Source of the DNA: Druceiella hillmani
Taxonomy: Eukaryota > Arthropoda > Insecta > Lepidoptera > Hepialidae
Length of the DNA stretch: 64,000 nt
Direction of reading: 5' to 3'
Assembly (NCBI GenBank): GCA_039881145.1
Contig: JAYKKI010000004.1
Span: forward strand, 49,647,001-49,711,000
Part shown: positions 13,435-35,790 of the stretch, in pieces
Layout: every line of letters starts with the position of its first letter
Numbering within the stretch: position 1 is the first letter of the stretch
The notes under the pieces: model-generated
Seen by the model: the letters and a program-made list of their open reading frames with translations, nothing else
Database searches by the model: none
Told to the model about the DNA's origin: nothing
Position numbers and translations under genes: made by a program

Positions 13435-13565
13435 ATGGATTTAGTGGAGATTTTATTTTTCCTAAGCGATTCAGACATGGAGGAAGTTTTACTCTTGATT
13501 GCATTAATTAAAAAGAAGAAATTGTTGGAAGATTTGAAACAAAAGAGACATGCGTATGGAAATAA
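13435..13565 (+). pseudogene. PIF/Harbinger transposase N-terminal remnant
   Basis: The forward frame from 13435 reads MDLVEILFFLSDSDMEEVLL followed by LIALIKKKKLLEDLKQ. An acidic start, a run of leucines and then a basic tract is the usual beginning of Harbinger transposases as I know them. The frame then enters a G-rich tract and a TA microsatellite and is lost. No terminal repeats were identified. The call depends on composition more than on a hard motif. Confidence 0.35.
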
Positions 13566-13617
13566 GGGGGAGGGGGGGGTGAGGAAGGGGAAGGGTATGG
13601 GGGGAGGGGAAGGGGAA
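13563..13617. repeat. G-rich tract
   Basis: A purine tract rich in runs of three to eight G lies on the plus strand. It has at least four G-runs within 50 bp, so a G-quadruplex is possible. It directly precedes a TA microsatellite. Confidence 0.7.
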
Positions 13618-13649
13618 ATACACTGAGCATCGCTCGGTCACCTGGTACT

Positions 13650-13686
13650 ATATACATACACACACACACATATAAATATGTATATA

Positions 13687-13749
<63 letters not shown>
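13650..13749. repeat. (CA)n/(TA)n microsatellite
   Basis: A short CA run passes into about 70 bp of almost pure TA repeat. The apparent tyrosine/isoleucine open frame on the minus strand is a by-product of the repeat. Confidence 0.95.
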
Positions 13750-13752
<3 letters not shown>

Positions 13753-14829
13753 TGTAAAACATTAAGTCGACAACTAATAATGAAATACTAATTCTAATTA
13801 TTAAGAGTTTTTGAAGTGAAAACTTCTTTAGTATCGTTATGATTTGAAAGTCGATGAAACGAAAAACCGACAGTAAAAAGAGACAGACACATAAATTCAT
13901 AAGATTTAACGTGGGAGAAAATGAGATAGGAAGCATTATACAGTGTTTCTTATGTTCGTGGTTCTCTTTGTGCTCTGCTTCGTACCCCCTCCACTCGTAT
14001 TTATCTCAGCGTTGTACGTGTGTTAATACGTGCTTATGCGCGCAATTGAAAATGATAATGTGAATAATGATTGTGAGTACTTGTATGTAAATTTTCATAA
14101 ACTGTAAATTTGTGTGTATTCGATCATTTTCTGAATTAAAAAAAAACATAGGTGTGCAAAAAAATTAAATAAGAGATTAATTTAATTTAATTATAAAATT
14201 AGATGAAATTTATCAATTTTATTTACATATTATTAATTATAAAAACTTTTCTAATTATTTTAGCTTTTATCAAAATTAAAAATTGATATTAAACTTAAAA
14301 ATTTAAATTTAAAATTTTTGAAGGTTTCACTTCTACCACGTGTGAATTGCACACTTGATTTTTTTTAATTTTTTGGGTTTGTTTGTTTTAATATCAATTC
14401 CTCTTTGTATTTAAAAATTATGTGTTAATTATTGCTAAGAATGGAAATTAAGCCGAAAAACTTTTATACTTTCTTGTCAAAGTGCACTTTTGTGTGGTGA
14501 ATTTTGCAAATCACTTTTTTTTTAATATACTGATTAAATGATTGTCAATAAATAAACGAAATACGAAAATTATATAATAATAGAATTATCTTTATATCCT
14601 TTGTTACGCGAAGAGACAGTAAAATGATTTTAAATCTGTTTACTGTCTAAATACAGCGACTACCGTAACGAAACAAGTACATTGAAATAAATTAAATTGG
14701 CCATAGATAAGCTATCAGTGCGATGTAAGGCTGGCCTCCACTACAGACGAAACGCGTCGAATCGAATAGCGGATAATACCGTGTGCGTTCTTCACAGCGA
14801 TTTGCTCAGTCCTTACGAGCGGTCGTCGA

Positions 14830-15075
14830 AGTAGCTCGGATACTCTGGATCTAAATGGGTATTTCTGACGAAGAAACGTTTTGTAACAAATATATTTCTT
14901 TTTGAAGGAGAACAGGGAAAAAACGATCACATAATGAGCTTCATCGCTTGTTGGCTGATTTAAAAAAATCCCTCTTATTTTTCCAATATTTTCGAATGAC
15001 TTATGAAAAGTGTCAAGAAGTGCTTGACATAATTGAAATAAAAAATCAAACGACACAATTGTAGGTAATGAAATA
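14830..15075 (+). pseudogene. PIF/Harbinger transposase N-terminal fragment
   Basis: A forward frame reads NELHRLLADLKKSLLFFQYF, then RMTYEKCQEVLDIIE. This fits the conserved block E-x-H-x-L-x-x-x-L-(x)n-F-x-x-YFRM-(x)n-L-I-I near the N-terminus of Harbinger transposases. Stops occur before and after. A possible terminal sequence GGCTGGCCTCCACTACAGAC follows TAA at about 14726. The stretch ends just before a LINE fragment. It may belong with the core fragment at 17165-17845, split by later insertions, or be a separate copy. Confidence 0.5.
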
Positions 15076-15167
15076 GTCGACGCAAAAGCTCTGTTTGCCA
15101 CCGTGAACGAGGATCCATGTTTCACTATTAATTTCATTGAGGATCTCCTTCCCATGACTCGTTTCTA

Positions 15168-15865
15168 GATGACATCTGACTGGCAGAGGGCGTGGGGAAG
15201 ATCATCCCAGATTACGGGTGCGGGATATTTCCTTTTATACCCACAAAACCTTAGTTTACTTTCTCCCGAAAGGAATCCTCTGTGGTATCGAGATGCGTTT
15301 GGGTCATTGTTCTATTCCTACCCAATTGGCTAGACTGCGGGTCAAAGAATCTCCAATTTGCGATTGTGGGCTTGGAGAAGGCGATCTAAATCATCTCATT
15401 TTTTCATGCCCATTGACTAATAGATTTCCTTCGTTTATTTCCAAATTATTAAAATATAAAAATCAATTGTCCATCAACACAAGATCACTTTTATTTATTG
15501 CCCACAAATCCATTTTAGGATTAATCATTCAGTTCATAAGAAAGAACGACATCAAAATATAGAATTTTTTATATTTATATTCTTGTTTATTTTTGTTTTT
15601 ATGTTTGTTTGTATATTTGTATGTACTTATTTTGTACTCTCTGCATATTATAATGTCATTTTCTTCTTTTTATTTAATTGTGGCCAACTTCTTATTTAAT
15701 TTTTGTTTTATTGTATAGTTTATTCTTTTGTTAACAAGCAACAATGACAAATATCCGAAATATGACTTAATCAGTGTTGCTTAGCCTTTTTTCCACACTT
15801 GACATTGGCAAAGGTTCTCTCTGGAGTGATCGAACGCTATATAATCAAAGATAAAGATAAAGTTG
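15168..15865 (+). mobile_element. 5'-truncated LINE with 3' UTR (Jockey-like)
   Basis: Two overlapping forward frames give WQRAWGRSSQITGAGYF and then, after a frameshift near 15215-15290, EMRLGHCSIPTQLARLRVKE followed by CDCGLGEGDLNHLIFSC. The last part is the C-x-CG-x(8)-HL-x-F-x-C motif that closes ORF2 in Jockey- and I-like insect LINEs. The frame stops at 15562. About 300 bp of AT-rich 3' UTR follows and ends in repeats of GATAAA near 15845-15862, a tail type known in such elements. The copy is truncated at the 5' end and frameshifted, hence dead. Confidence 0.7.
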
Positions 15866-15984
15866 GGCAACATATTCACGACTATACAATGAATTGTTTT
15901 TGTTGTTTTGTTATTAATAAAAAGGAAAATAAAAATGTATTATGTGGACAGAATGATTGATGCATCAGCTAAATCTTGAAAGGT

Positions 15985-17010
15985 AACTAGACGTGCGTGC
16001 GAGTTGGTCTGTGTGACTTGGAGTACACAGGAAACGAGTAAGTTGGCGTTTGAATTGTAGCTGCTGGATGTGCAGCTCTACTTTGAGACAATGATATATT
16101 CGGAAACGTTGAATGAAGAGCATTACTTCCTTGAAGAAATCCCGCTTCTGCTTCATTGAAAATATTAAACATCCCTCTTTCCATATGTACCGGCAAATCA
16201 AGTGGAAAGTATTTTGTTATTTTGAACGAGGTTTTAAAAAAAAAGGATTTAAAAAAAAATCTACTATTGTGTCTTTGTTGGCGTGCATATTTTTTAGGGT
16301 TCCGTACCTCAAATGGAAAAAAAGGAACCCTTATAGGATCACTTCGTTGTCCGTCCGCCTGTCTGTCTGTCTGTCGGTCAAGACCCTTTTTCTTAGGAAC
16401 GCGCGTATCAAGTTAAAATTAATACGAAGTACTTAGGTTTACGATCCCTTGGAGCTGTAAAAAATCAAGCTTTTAAGTCAGCGCAGTAGAAAAAATACAG
16501 CCACTTCCTTCGCATATTTTGACACTCGTAAATAAATCAAAACATATAGGGTAGATACTTCCCGTTGTCTTAGAATCATGAAATTTGGCAAGAAGGTCTA
16601 ACGGCACAAGTAAAGGAAAAAACCCGAAAATCATCAATTTGTACTTATATTACATTAACAAACATATTTTTTTAAATATACGCCTGTGAAAGATATAATA
16701 GGCAAGATATTTTCGTTGTAAAAAATGAAAATTTTATAAATAGTTTAATAGCAGTACTATGTACCATTACATTTTTATAAATACCTAAATGTGTACGGAA
16801 CCCTCGTAGTGCGAGTTGCACTCGTACTTGACAGTTTTTTTATGTAAGACTGAAATGAAGGATGCGTACTTATTGGCGTGTGTACTGTCTTATTATTTTT
16901 TTGCGACTTTCGCTCTCACGCTTGTCGTGCTCGTGTCCGACACTGTTGATGATCCAAGTGTGGAGGATGCTGCAGTTATGTTGGCGTGTCCATCAGTACT
17001 CGTTATATAT
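15985..17010 (-). pseudogene. Possible second Harbinger ORF (MADF-like), interrupted
   Basis: On the minus strand, 17010-16845 reads ASSTLGSSTVSDTSTTSVRA followed by KVAKK. After the repeat inserted at 16296-16840, the minus frame resumes at about 16200-15990 with MFNIFNEAEAGFLQGSN and SKSHRPTRTHV, then a stop. Harbinger elements often carry a second, DNA-binding (Myb/MADF) gene opposite the transposase, and the low-complexity serine/threonine middle is in keeping with that. No DNA-binding domain itself is visible, so the identity is tentative. Confidence 0.3.
16296..16840 (+). mobile_element. GTTCCGTACCTC-type repeat, forward copy
   Basis: The element starts AGGGTTCCGTACCTCAAATG, has a GTCTGTCTGTCTGTC block, CGCGCGTATCAAGTT, and AATCATGAAATTTGGCA, and ends GGAACCCTCGTAGTGCGAG with a T run. 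I recognise it as a member of a very abundant lepidopteran repeat family. It interrupts the possible MADF-like reading frame on the other strand, so it inserted later. Confidence 0.75.
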
Positions 17011-17164
17011 AAATGATATCAGGAAATTTACACTTGACCACTTCTGCTTTTTCAAAGCTTATTTGACGTCTTAAATTTTTCGCCAAACTTTTCCATTTTT
17101 ATTTAAAATTTCTTACTGAAAAAAAAAGAATTATTCTTGAATATTTACACATTATTTTATTTCT

Positions 17165-17845
17165 TTCATATTTTCGGCTACTGGAAATTCTCCTCAATCT
17201 TTGACTTTCAGTTTTAGAATAAGGCAAAAAAGTTTAAAAACAATCTTTTACGAGACCTGCACGGCAATATGGAATAAAATACAATCTACTATCTACTTAA
17301 CACCCCCCCCCCCTCCCCCCTAGGAATATGGAAACAAAATACAGATAATTTCTGACAAAAGTGGAATTTCTTTAGTTGCCTTAGAGCTTTGGATGGTAAG
17401 CATGTGGTAAGCAAATGTCTACCAAATAGTGGTTTTAAGTACAATCGTTATAAAAAATATATTTTCAATCGTTTTCTTGGCATTAGCTGACGTTGGTATT
17501 TGGTATTAGCTGACGCTGACAGATAATGCATATTGGCAAACTCTGCCTTTGGAAAATTATTGATACAAAACAAATTAAACGTTCCTATAGATGTATCCCA
17601 ACCCAGCAGAAAGTAGATCATGCTCCAAGCATTTGTCGAGGATGAAACTTTCCCACTACCAAAATATTGAATGATTTAATACCCTACTAATCGAACAATA
17701 AATAATGAGAGAAAAAACTTTTCAATTATCATCTAGGATTTTAGATTTTTTCAAAGATCGAGAAGGGCTCGTCGCGTTATTGAAAACTCATTTGGGATGC
17801 TAGCTAGAAAATTAGAATTTATGAGAGACGAGACGAGAGATCTTT
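17165..17845 (+). pseudogene. PIF/Harbinger transposase core, decayed
   Basis: Shifting forward frames spell the conserved blocks of a DDE_Tnp_4 transposase in order: FSATGNSPQSLTFSFRIR (from 17171), YETCTAIWNKIQST, CLRALDGKHVVSKCLPNSGF with YNRYKKYIF (about 17378-17470), FVEDETFPLPKY (about 17620-17665) and SRRARRVIENSFGMLARKLE (about 17758-17820). These correspond to the catalytic D-G-K-H region, the D-E-A-F-P-L block and the RARR-V-E-N-F-G block. Several stops and frameshifts, and a C-run at 17302-17320, interrupt it. It is non-functional. Confidence 0.75.
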
Positions 17846-18029
17846 GATTCCTAAACAAGTTAACGGTGTACTGGCAGTAACATGTCGTTTGCACGTCTCT
17901 TCGGAAATAGTGCAACATATTGGTCAGAAAACAACTAGGGGTAACTGCACACGAGGGATTCTTCGATTTACCACAATCACGTCTAGTCTAGCCGAAGCGC
18001 GCCGGTGCAGAAATTCGACTGACGACTAG

Positions 18030-21000
18030 TTGCATAGTAAATATATAGTTAAGTGAATTTATGAACGATCTCGATTCGACGATCTAGATACGGTGCGCCG
18101 TATCGGCTATCGGCAAGGAAACGATCGAAATATTCAGTCTCATTGATCGGTGTAGTGTTCCGTCAATTCGAATAAACGGGAATTTCAAAATCGACTGAGA
18201 ATAAATTACATTTATTTATGTGCAAAATCGATTACGTACAAAATCGATTTATGTATCGCATACATAAACCATTACATCCGCTTTACACACAAACTACGAT
18301 TTTAAAGTCAGTATTAATATCTTTCGAAGCATTCATCGATATCTTCAAAAATAAAAGGATTGTATATGCTACACATTAATGATTAATTTTATTATATATA
18401 ATATAATATAATTAACCATTAATATGTAATATATAATTGTAATGATTCATTTTATTAACATAGGTGCAGTTTACCACAAAAAGTAATTTCACTGTTTTTT
18501 TAATAAAACGATACCTTAAAATTTAGGGATAACTGTAGTACCTACAGCACTAATGATAATATTTCTATCTTTAAATTAAACAATATGGACGGATTTAGTA
18601 AAAAAACTTTCGTTCGTGATAATCTTAAATGTTTGGATTTACTGTGTTTGTCTTTTTTTAACAGAAACACATTATTGCATATCTGAATATGAGACATGTT
18701 ACAAAGAATGGCGATTAAGTCGAAAAAATTATAACGAAACAGTTTCTCGAAAAATCACACTTTGTATGAGTACTTTTTTTAAAATATTTTTTTGAATAAA
18801 ATAATAGCAATTGGAAATTATTTGTAAAAAATAAGTAGCTTTTAATGTATATTTTTCATTTTATAACAAATAAACATAGATATTTTCATTACTGCTAAAC
18901 TGCATCTGTTCCCGAATTTAATAAAGATATTTTAATAATTTCTGGTTAATTTTATGCTTATTTTTGCTCGTATATATTTAAGTGAAATTTTGCTTTGTAG
19001 AATTTTACATATATCTCAATAATGATGCCCCGCTCATAGAGGCCCCGCTCTTTGTTTAATAATTCCAAACATATGGGGAGATAATGAGAACAAATGTCAT
19101 ACATGATATTGATTACTTATCAAACCAAATACAAACTGACAGCACAATTACATACATAGCCATATAAACTTAATTTTATTATGTTTGTTTTTAAACACAT
19201 AGACCACAGAATAGATACGATACATAGACGTGATTGATTACGCCATTTTATGTATCATTATAATCTACACATAGTAAATAAAGTACAATATATCTACAGT
19301 TAAACGACACACATACTGTACCCACTGCATATGAAAATTATCGATCTATTTTGTGATGAAAATGTCATCGATATATGTCATACGTATGTTGTCTATGACA
19401 AATGAAAACAAAAAACATATGATTTAAACCATAGATATGAGAGTATGAGTCATTTCATTGTATAATTGGAACCAATTTGTAAAACAGTATACGTAAAGTA
19501 ATTCATGATAATATGGCCATATTTTTAGGAAACCGTTTTGAAGCTTAAAATAAAAAGTATTTCAATGCCTTAATTTTTTATTAAACTTTTATTTAATAAC
19601 CTTAATAGTTATTTAAAAAATGTAAGTTAAATAGTAAAACCATATACGTACAAATAAAATGACTAGTTTCGTTTTTTTCTAATTTTGCTGAGCTATTCTA
19701 ACATTAGATATATATACATCAATGAACGAAGACCCAATATTCCTTTAGATTCTTGTTTTGCTTATAGTTTCTTTCTAGCTTATAACAATAGTGAAGGAAG
19801 CGCGATGAACGGCCATGTTTTCATATTATGAATTCCGTAATGGAATCACATTAATTTATAATTTTTATATAAATATATACACAGAACATTTGATCACATA
19901 TGGCTAAATATCAAAAACTTATCCAATTGATCATCTTATTCAATCAAAGTTATGATAATGCACACATATTCAAATCAGTTATCATTAGTAAGTTACTATT
20001 CATTTTGGGGTTTCATTACTAATAAGCTATTATATTTAATGAGAATACAGAAAAAATCGAATAATTTTTAAACCTAAAAACATTACAACCTGGTTACCGC
20101 CTATATTTTAAAAAATATCGAATCAGTCCAATCTTTTGAATTAAACAAATTGTTTTTTTAAGTAGGTTTTGCAGTAACTGATATATACTGTACTAGTATA
20201 TTTTTCACTGTATTAACATTGAAATATTTCATTCGACCCTTTTATTTAACTGACTTCGAATCACCTATATATATTTTTATAGATTTTTGACAACTTACTA
20301 TTGCATAATATTAGATAAAAGAGATAAAAATAATACTACAAATAACATTTTTAATATCAACTTCTTAACTTATTGTCAATACAATAAATATTTTTAATAG
20401 GTAAATGAAATACCCAAAAATTTTCAGATTAAAAAAAATGTAAATAATATTTCTTTCATCATTGCGCAAATTATGCAATAAATTATTTAATTCGCTATCG
20501 TAGATAAAGCCAAAATCCGTTGTAAATTTACAATTAATGTCAAGTAGTAGTATTTATATGTATAACAAAACTTTCAGAATCCTGAACAGAAATTATATTT
20601 AATGATAGGAAAATTTCTTATAAAAACTGTAAGACAGGTTTGATGTTATAATAATTTTTTTTTCAAATTGTAAGCTTCTAATATTGAAGTAGAAACATTA
20701 TCGGAAAAATATATTATAATTTAATTTCATCTAATAATATGTAATGTATAATAATATTAGACATTAATATTTTGAATAATTTTTAAAAATATTATTTATA
20801 ATATTATGAAATCATAATACATTTTATTCAATAATGTTTGCTATTCGTAACTTACCTGATATTCCTATGTATTTATATATTTACGTAGATCGACAGTCGC
20901 TTTAAAAATTATATACTCGAAGCTACACTTCTTACATTTTCAACCATGAGTGAAGTATCGTCTTCCATAAAAATATAATTTCCTCTCTTAAAACAAAAAT

Positions 21001-21080
21001 ATTTGATTTCATAACATTATGATATTGCACCATTTGGTGAAATATATAACTTTATCAATAAAAGGACGATTGTTTATGGT
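18030..21080. other. Non-coding stretch upstream of EEF2
   Basis: About 3 kb of AT-rich sequence with no open frame of note and no recognised repeat. The CpG-richer part to 18200 may be the flank of the Harbinger remnant. Confidence 0.5.
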
Positions 21081-21084
21081 CTGT

Positions 21085-21256
21085 CTCTCATTGGCTAATT
21101 TGCTGGCTCCCTCTATAGACCACTATTGGCTTTGCGTTCGTGGCATTGGACGTTTGAACGTCCGCCGCATCCGGTGAAACTGCCCTTTATCAAAGTGTAC
21201 GCCATTGCGGGCGTATGGTAGTTTTGGCTTAAGCGAGAAATCTACAAACATCAAAG
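21085..21256 (+). promoter_or_regulatory. EEF2 promoter and 5' UTR
   Basis: Directly upstream of the EEF2 start codon lies a GC-richer region with three ATTGG pentamers (inverted CCAAT boxes) at 21090, 21125 and 21145. A perfect 16-bp palindrome, GGACGTTTGAACGTCC, overlaps the last of them (21148-21163). No clear TATA box is seen. A pyrimidine stretch CCCTTT near 21182 would suit a terminal-oligopyrimidine (TOP) start, as is usual for translation-factor mRNAs; the exact start site is inference. The 5' UTR runs into ATCAAAGATGG. Confidence 0.6.
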
Positions 21257-31899
<10,643 letters not shown>

Positions 31900-32580
31900 A
31901 CTAAACCATCACCACGAAGAAGATATTTGGGCAGCGTCGATCAAAACTGCCGCTAGTGAAATGTTGACCTGTCAACGTGTAATATATTAAACTATGTAAT
32001 TCAAATGGAGAGACTGTATTGTGACAACTTGATGAAAAATATTTTGAGGAACAACAACCACCAGCCAATTTTTTTAGCCACAGCTATAAACAATATTATT
32101 ATATACAATGACACCATTGGCAAAATGAAATATTGAAACAAAAACGCATAAGATTTGTTTTTATTATGATTATTGTATGATTTAAGGTTGAAATAATCTA
32201 TTCTATTTTTTAATTATTTTTATTTAAATACCGACTCTCATGTTTCATTTCATTGGCTTAAGCAATCTTGGTTCGTTATACGTATGAGTTTACCCAGTGA
32301 TTATGTGATACTTTGTGTCTGTGAAGAAATATAGTTGGTATATATTTATAAATTATGTTTGTGTGTATATGGATTTGGAAACTTGCATATTAAGTTTTTT
32401 TTTATTAGACCATAGATAGCAAAAGGCAAACCTTTTAATTTGTCTATGATTTTTTTAACGTAATAAAATTATTCCCTAAGTATGGGAGGTAACTTGAAAT
32501 TTAAATAAGAGTTTGAAAATGGAGATTTCTATTTATATAAACCAAAGTTTCATTTTATATTTAATTTATATAAATAAAAT
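31900..32580 (+). terminator. EEF2 3' UTR and poly(A) signals
   Basis: After the stop codon, AATAAA hexamers occur at 32462-32467 and 32573-32578. Immediately after the second comes GTAAGTATC at 32581, a strong splice-donor-like sequence, which matters for how the downstream host gene is transcribed. Confidence 0.55.
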
Positions 32581-32760
32581 GTAAGTATCATCGAGTATCT
32601 GTGAATTTTATATTTCAATCTTACTTGAGAGGGTATAAATATAAGAACTATACTTTATTATTGCAGGTACTTGATCTTAAATGCTGTGATGACGTCTCGT
32701 CTATTATATCTAAAAAGTAAGTAAGGAGCCTTTCTAAAAATAACTTATTTTAGCAAGATA

Positions 32761-33402
32761 TTAACCGTTTCAGTGCCCTTGCTTTTTACTCATATATACT
32801 TAAAAATGCCAAAGAAATCTTTTGTTTTTGATGTCATTTACCCTTGTCTCGAAAAAAACTGTATCTCTTCCAAAAATTATCCAATTATAAAAATTTTTTC
32901 GGTTTTTTCTTAATAAAAACTTGTACAAGGATAATAAAATACAAAGAAAATTATGGAAATATATATATTGTGAACAAAAATTATAACAAAAACTGAAATC
33001 GAGGTCACAACATATTTTCGCAGTCCGGTACATCCTCCGTATCAGCAAAATAATTGTTATCGTCACTATTATCACTATCACTTAAAATTTGCATTACGCC
33101 AAATTGTGAGCGGGCACCACAATGTCCACTCCCACTATCGCTTCCTTCACAACTTGAAAAACGATCATTTTCAGTGTAATTATTTTCGTATTCCGACATT
33201 ATGGGTTAAAAATTGTCTTTTACTGGATCCTTTTTATATTGTAATTACTAATAATAATTTGAACTTTATGTAACACGTGCGAGCGACCTCCCCTACCGAG
33301 CGCTAAACAGCAACTGATTTCGCGAGCGCGATCGCGTTCGTGGCAAATTTAGTTAGTATGTGCACAAGCGTGATGGCGCTCGTCAGCACTCCAAACGGTT
33401 AA
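32761..33402 (-). mobile_element. piggyBac-type non-autonomous element, copy 1
   Basis: The element is bounded by TTAA on both sides (32761-32764 and 33399-33402), the piggyBac target duplication. Its ends read CCGTTTCAGTGC and, inverted, CCGTTTGGAGTGC. On the minus strand it has a 64-codon acidic frame (33005-33199) starting MSEYENNYTENDRFSSCEGS, which looks like a transposase N-terminal leftover. It sits in the first intron of the snoRNA host gene. The copy at 60533-61203 is in the opposite orientation. Confidence 0.75.
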
Positions 33403-33885
33403 AATCTCTATAATGTGGGTCACAATTTTCCATAATATCTTTTAGTTTTCCTTGAAATTTCTGAAAAGAATTCAAGCAGTTTGGATAATGTAGATGTTCC
33501 ATATCCATTAGCATGGAATAATATCCTTTAAAGCTCCTACAAATATCTAGAAAACTTGTTATGTGTGATATAAGTGTTTTACCAGTAAATACATAATTTT
33601 GAAGTAACATTGAGGTCTGTCTACCACATCTCGCAATAGGTGTTAAGAATTGAAATGTTTTTAGCAGAAGACCTATCGTATTTCTAAATTTTCAATCTAA
33701 ATCCAAACATATTTGAAAAAGTTATTTTGTGCCGTAATTTGTTTGTCTATGAACTTAAATATCTCTTATTTCATTTTATTGATGGAATGGCGTATCAATC
33801 AACTTATTGATACATTCTGAAGAATTGAACACTATATTTGGAATATAATAGCGTGAATTGTAAAATCTGAGATAGCGACGGAAAA

Positions 33886-33960
33886 ACATTTAATGATGAT
33901 AAACTATATATCCATATCACTGTGATGGCCAATAATCAAGCTCAACAGGACTGATAAATT
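33886..33960 (+). ncRNA. C/D-box snoRNA, 28S guide (copy 1)
   Basis: Box C ATGATGA is at 33893-33899, C' GTGATGG at 33922-33928 and box D CTGA at 33951-33954. The terminal stem is ATTTA/TAAAT (33888/33955). The guide AAGCTCAACAGG, one base before box D, is complementary over 12 nt to the conserved 28S rRNA segment CCUGUUGAGCUU (in ACCCUGUUGAGCUUGACUC). The fifth-base rule points to the G of CCUG. A paralogue with the same guide is at 37502-37577. Confidence 0.85.
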
Positions 33961-34569
33961 GAAAGATAAAAATATTTGTAGCTGTTTGTCAGTTTATATT
34001 TTTGAAATGAGCGTATCATTGTTACAGGCAAGAATCTTTCGTGGATCTTTTTGATACATTCGAGACTTAGAGATGCAATATTGGAAGTGGTAAGTTGGAA
34101 AATTAGACTTTACAAATGTGTTTGATCACACAAGTAATGAGTAGCTTTTTAAATCTTTTTCCCTTTTTTTCAACTCTGACTAAACTTCACCGTTAATTGC
34201 CCAATGCAAGATCGTCATCTTTAGTGAAAAGTGCATATACAGACCATGACATATGCTATTTATTCCATTTGGTGATAGATTAATAAAGCTTTTGATTACG
34301 CTGCTGTCATCTTTCGTGTTCAAGTCTCCCATAGTGTCCATATTGTAATCAATGAAAATTATAATGCCTTAATATGGTGTAACGTGTAGTGTAAAATTGT
34401 TTAATAATTCATAAATACAATATAATTTAGTTCCTCAAAAATTAAATCTCTTCTTCAATGGTAACATAACCTCTTTATATCCACCGTTTTTTGCTTCTAA
34501 AGTAATGCAGAGATTTTAACGAACATGTAACTTTATTTTTTAAGTTCTTATTTCTGTCATTATCAAAAG

Positions 34570-34694
34570 AGCTAATACAACAGCCCACCTGAAGATGTTG
34601 TAATACAACGAAACCTAGGTTGTGGTAAAGAAAGTAGAAATAATACTACATCACATAATGAATTTCTACAAAATTAACACCAAATATATTCAAG
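34570..34694. mobile_element. Palindromic MITE, half copy
   Basis: This is one arm of the family seen at 6434-6690 and 38656-38905, from ACCTGAAGATGTTGTAATAC through CTACATCAC to CAAAATTAACACCAAATAT. The other arm is missing. It lies in the second intron of the snoRNA host gene. Confidence 0.7.
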
Positions 34695-34934
34695 AAAAGA
34701 TCTAGGTATAAATTCCTTATAAGCAAATTATTACCTGTAGCTATACACATTAAGGTGACGTAATTTTCTTATTTGCTGGTATCATATGTGTTCTGTACTG
34801 TATTTTTTCCACAAAAATCGAACATATATCCCATTAATTGCGTTTTTGATATCCATCAGTAGCAATGCCTTTTCATGATTGGCATATTTTCTTTCTGAAT
34901 GTCTTACAGTCCGAAGGGTTTAAAAAGCTGAAAG

Positions 34935-35012
34935 TTTTCAATGTAATGATGATTCTCACAGACCTGTCCTGAAAGTTTTGACGACAAATATATCTGTCCT
35001 GATCAAACGTTG
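34935..35012 (+). ncRNA. C/D-box snoRNA, SNORD25 (U25)-like, copy 1
   Basis: Box C ATGATGA is at 34946-34952, D' CTGA at 34969-34972, C' TGACGA at 34979-34984 and box D CTGA at 34999-35002. The D' guide TCACAGACCTGT is complementary over 12 nt to 18S rRNA ACAGGUCUGUGA (in AAUAACAGGUCUGUGAUGCCC). The same antisense element in the same internal position is present in vertebrate U25, which directs methylation of the first G (human Gm1490, from memory). U25 is also encoded in the vertebrate UHG gene. A TTTCAA/TTGAAA stem can close the ends. Confidence 0.85.
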
Positions 35013-35714
35013 AAAGAGATTGAAATATTCCATATTAATTTGTGTAGATGATTAAAATAGTCACGATGTTTGCAGATTGCTATATCTCTTCCGGGGACTG
35101 TTTTGGTTTAACAATATTTCTGTTGATATTAAAAGATGGATGTTCATTTGGATCTTCTACGAAATCGACTTTAACAACATAAGGTATTTATCAGCTTTTA
35201 TTTTTTTATGCTATATATTGTGTTTGTTTTTAATTTTATAGAGAATTAAAATTTGGCCTTGTTTTGCAGATTCTTAATGTATTTCCAAGTCTCAATTATC
35301 TGTACTGTATTTGTCGCCTTTCTGATAGTTTTACTTGAATAACTTTAATTCTTAACTACATTTACGAAAGTTATTATTATAGCGTAATTAGATAATGAGT
35401 ATATTGTGTTTGTAACTAATTTTCATACTCTATTCAAAATATAATTTTTCTGCCATGTAATTTGTCACCAATTCAAAGAAGGTTATAGTTGTTGAAGTAT
35501 ATTGCGATGCCAGTTTAAAAGGGCTACAACAACTATATAGAGGGCTATAAAAATGAGCTAAAAAATTGGCCGATATTTGATGATGATTTAATGAAACTTG
35601 GAACTGAAGTATAAATTTAGATGCACTGAAATTTATTTAATAGTTTGGGACATGTTCTTTTATAATAAAGTGTAAATGTGCCAATGTAATAATTCTACGC
35701 GAAATACTCTTGAA

Positions 35715-35790
35715 TAGTTAAATGATGATTACCACAGACCTGTCCTGATATTTGTGAAGACAAACTTATATCTGTCCTGATGGAATTCCA
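35715..35790 (+). ncRNA. C/D-box snoRNA, SNORD25 (U25)-like, copy 2
   Basis: Box C ATGATGA is at 35722-35728, D' CTGA at 35745-35748, C' GTGAAGA at 35754-35760 and box D CTGA at 35777-35780. The D' guide CACAGACCTGT matches 18S rRNA over 11 nt, as in copy 1. Both copies also share ATATCTGTC directly before box D, so a second guide may be conserved. The region outside the guides has diverged. Confidence 0.85.

Noticed and set aside
13508..13936. 142-codon minus-strand open frame rich in Tyr/Ile
   Set aside because: It runs through the TA/CA microsatellite and the G-rich tract; the repeat itself creates the frame.
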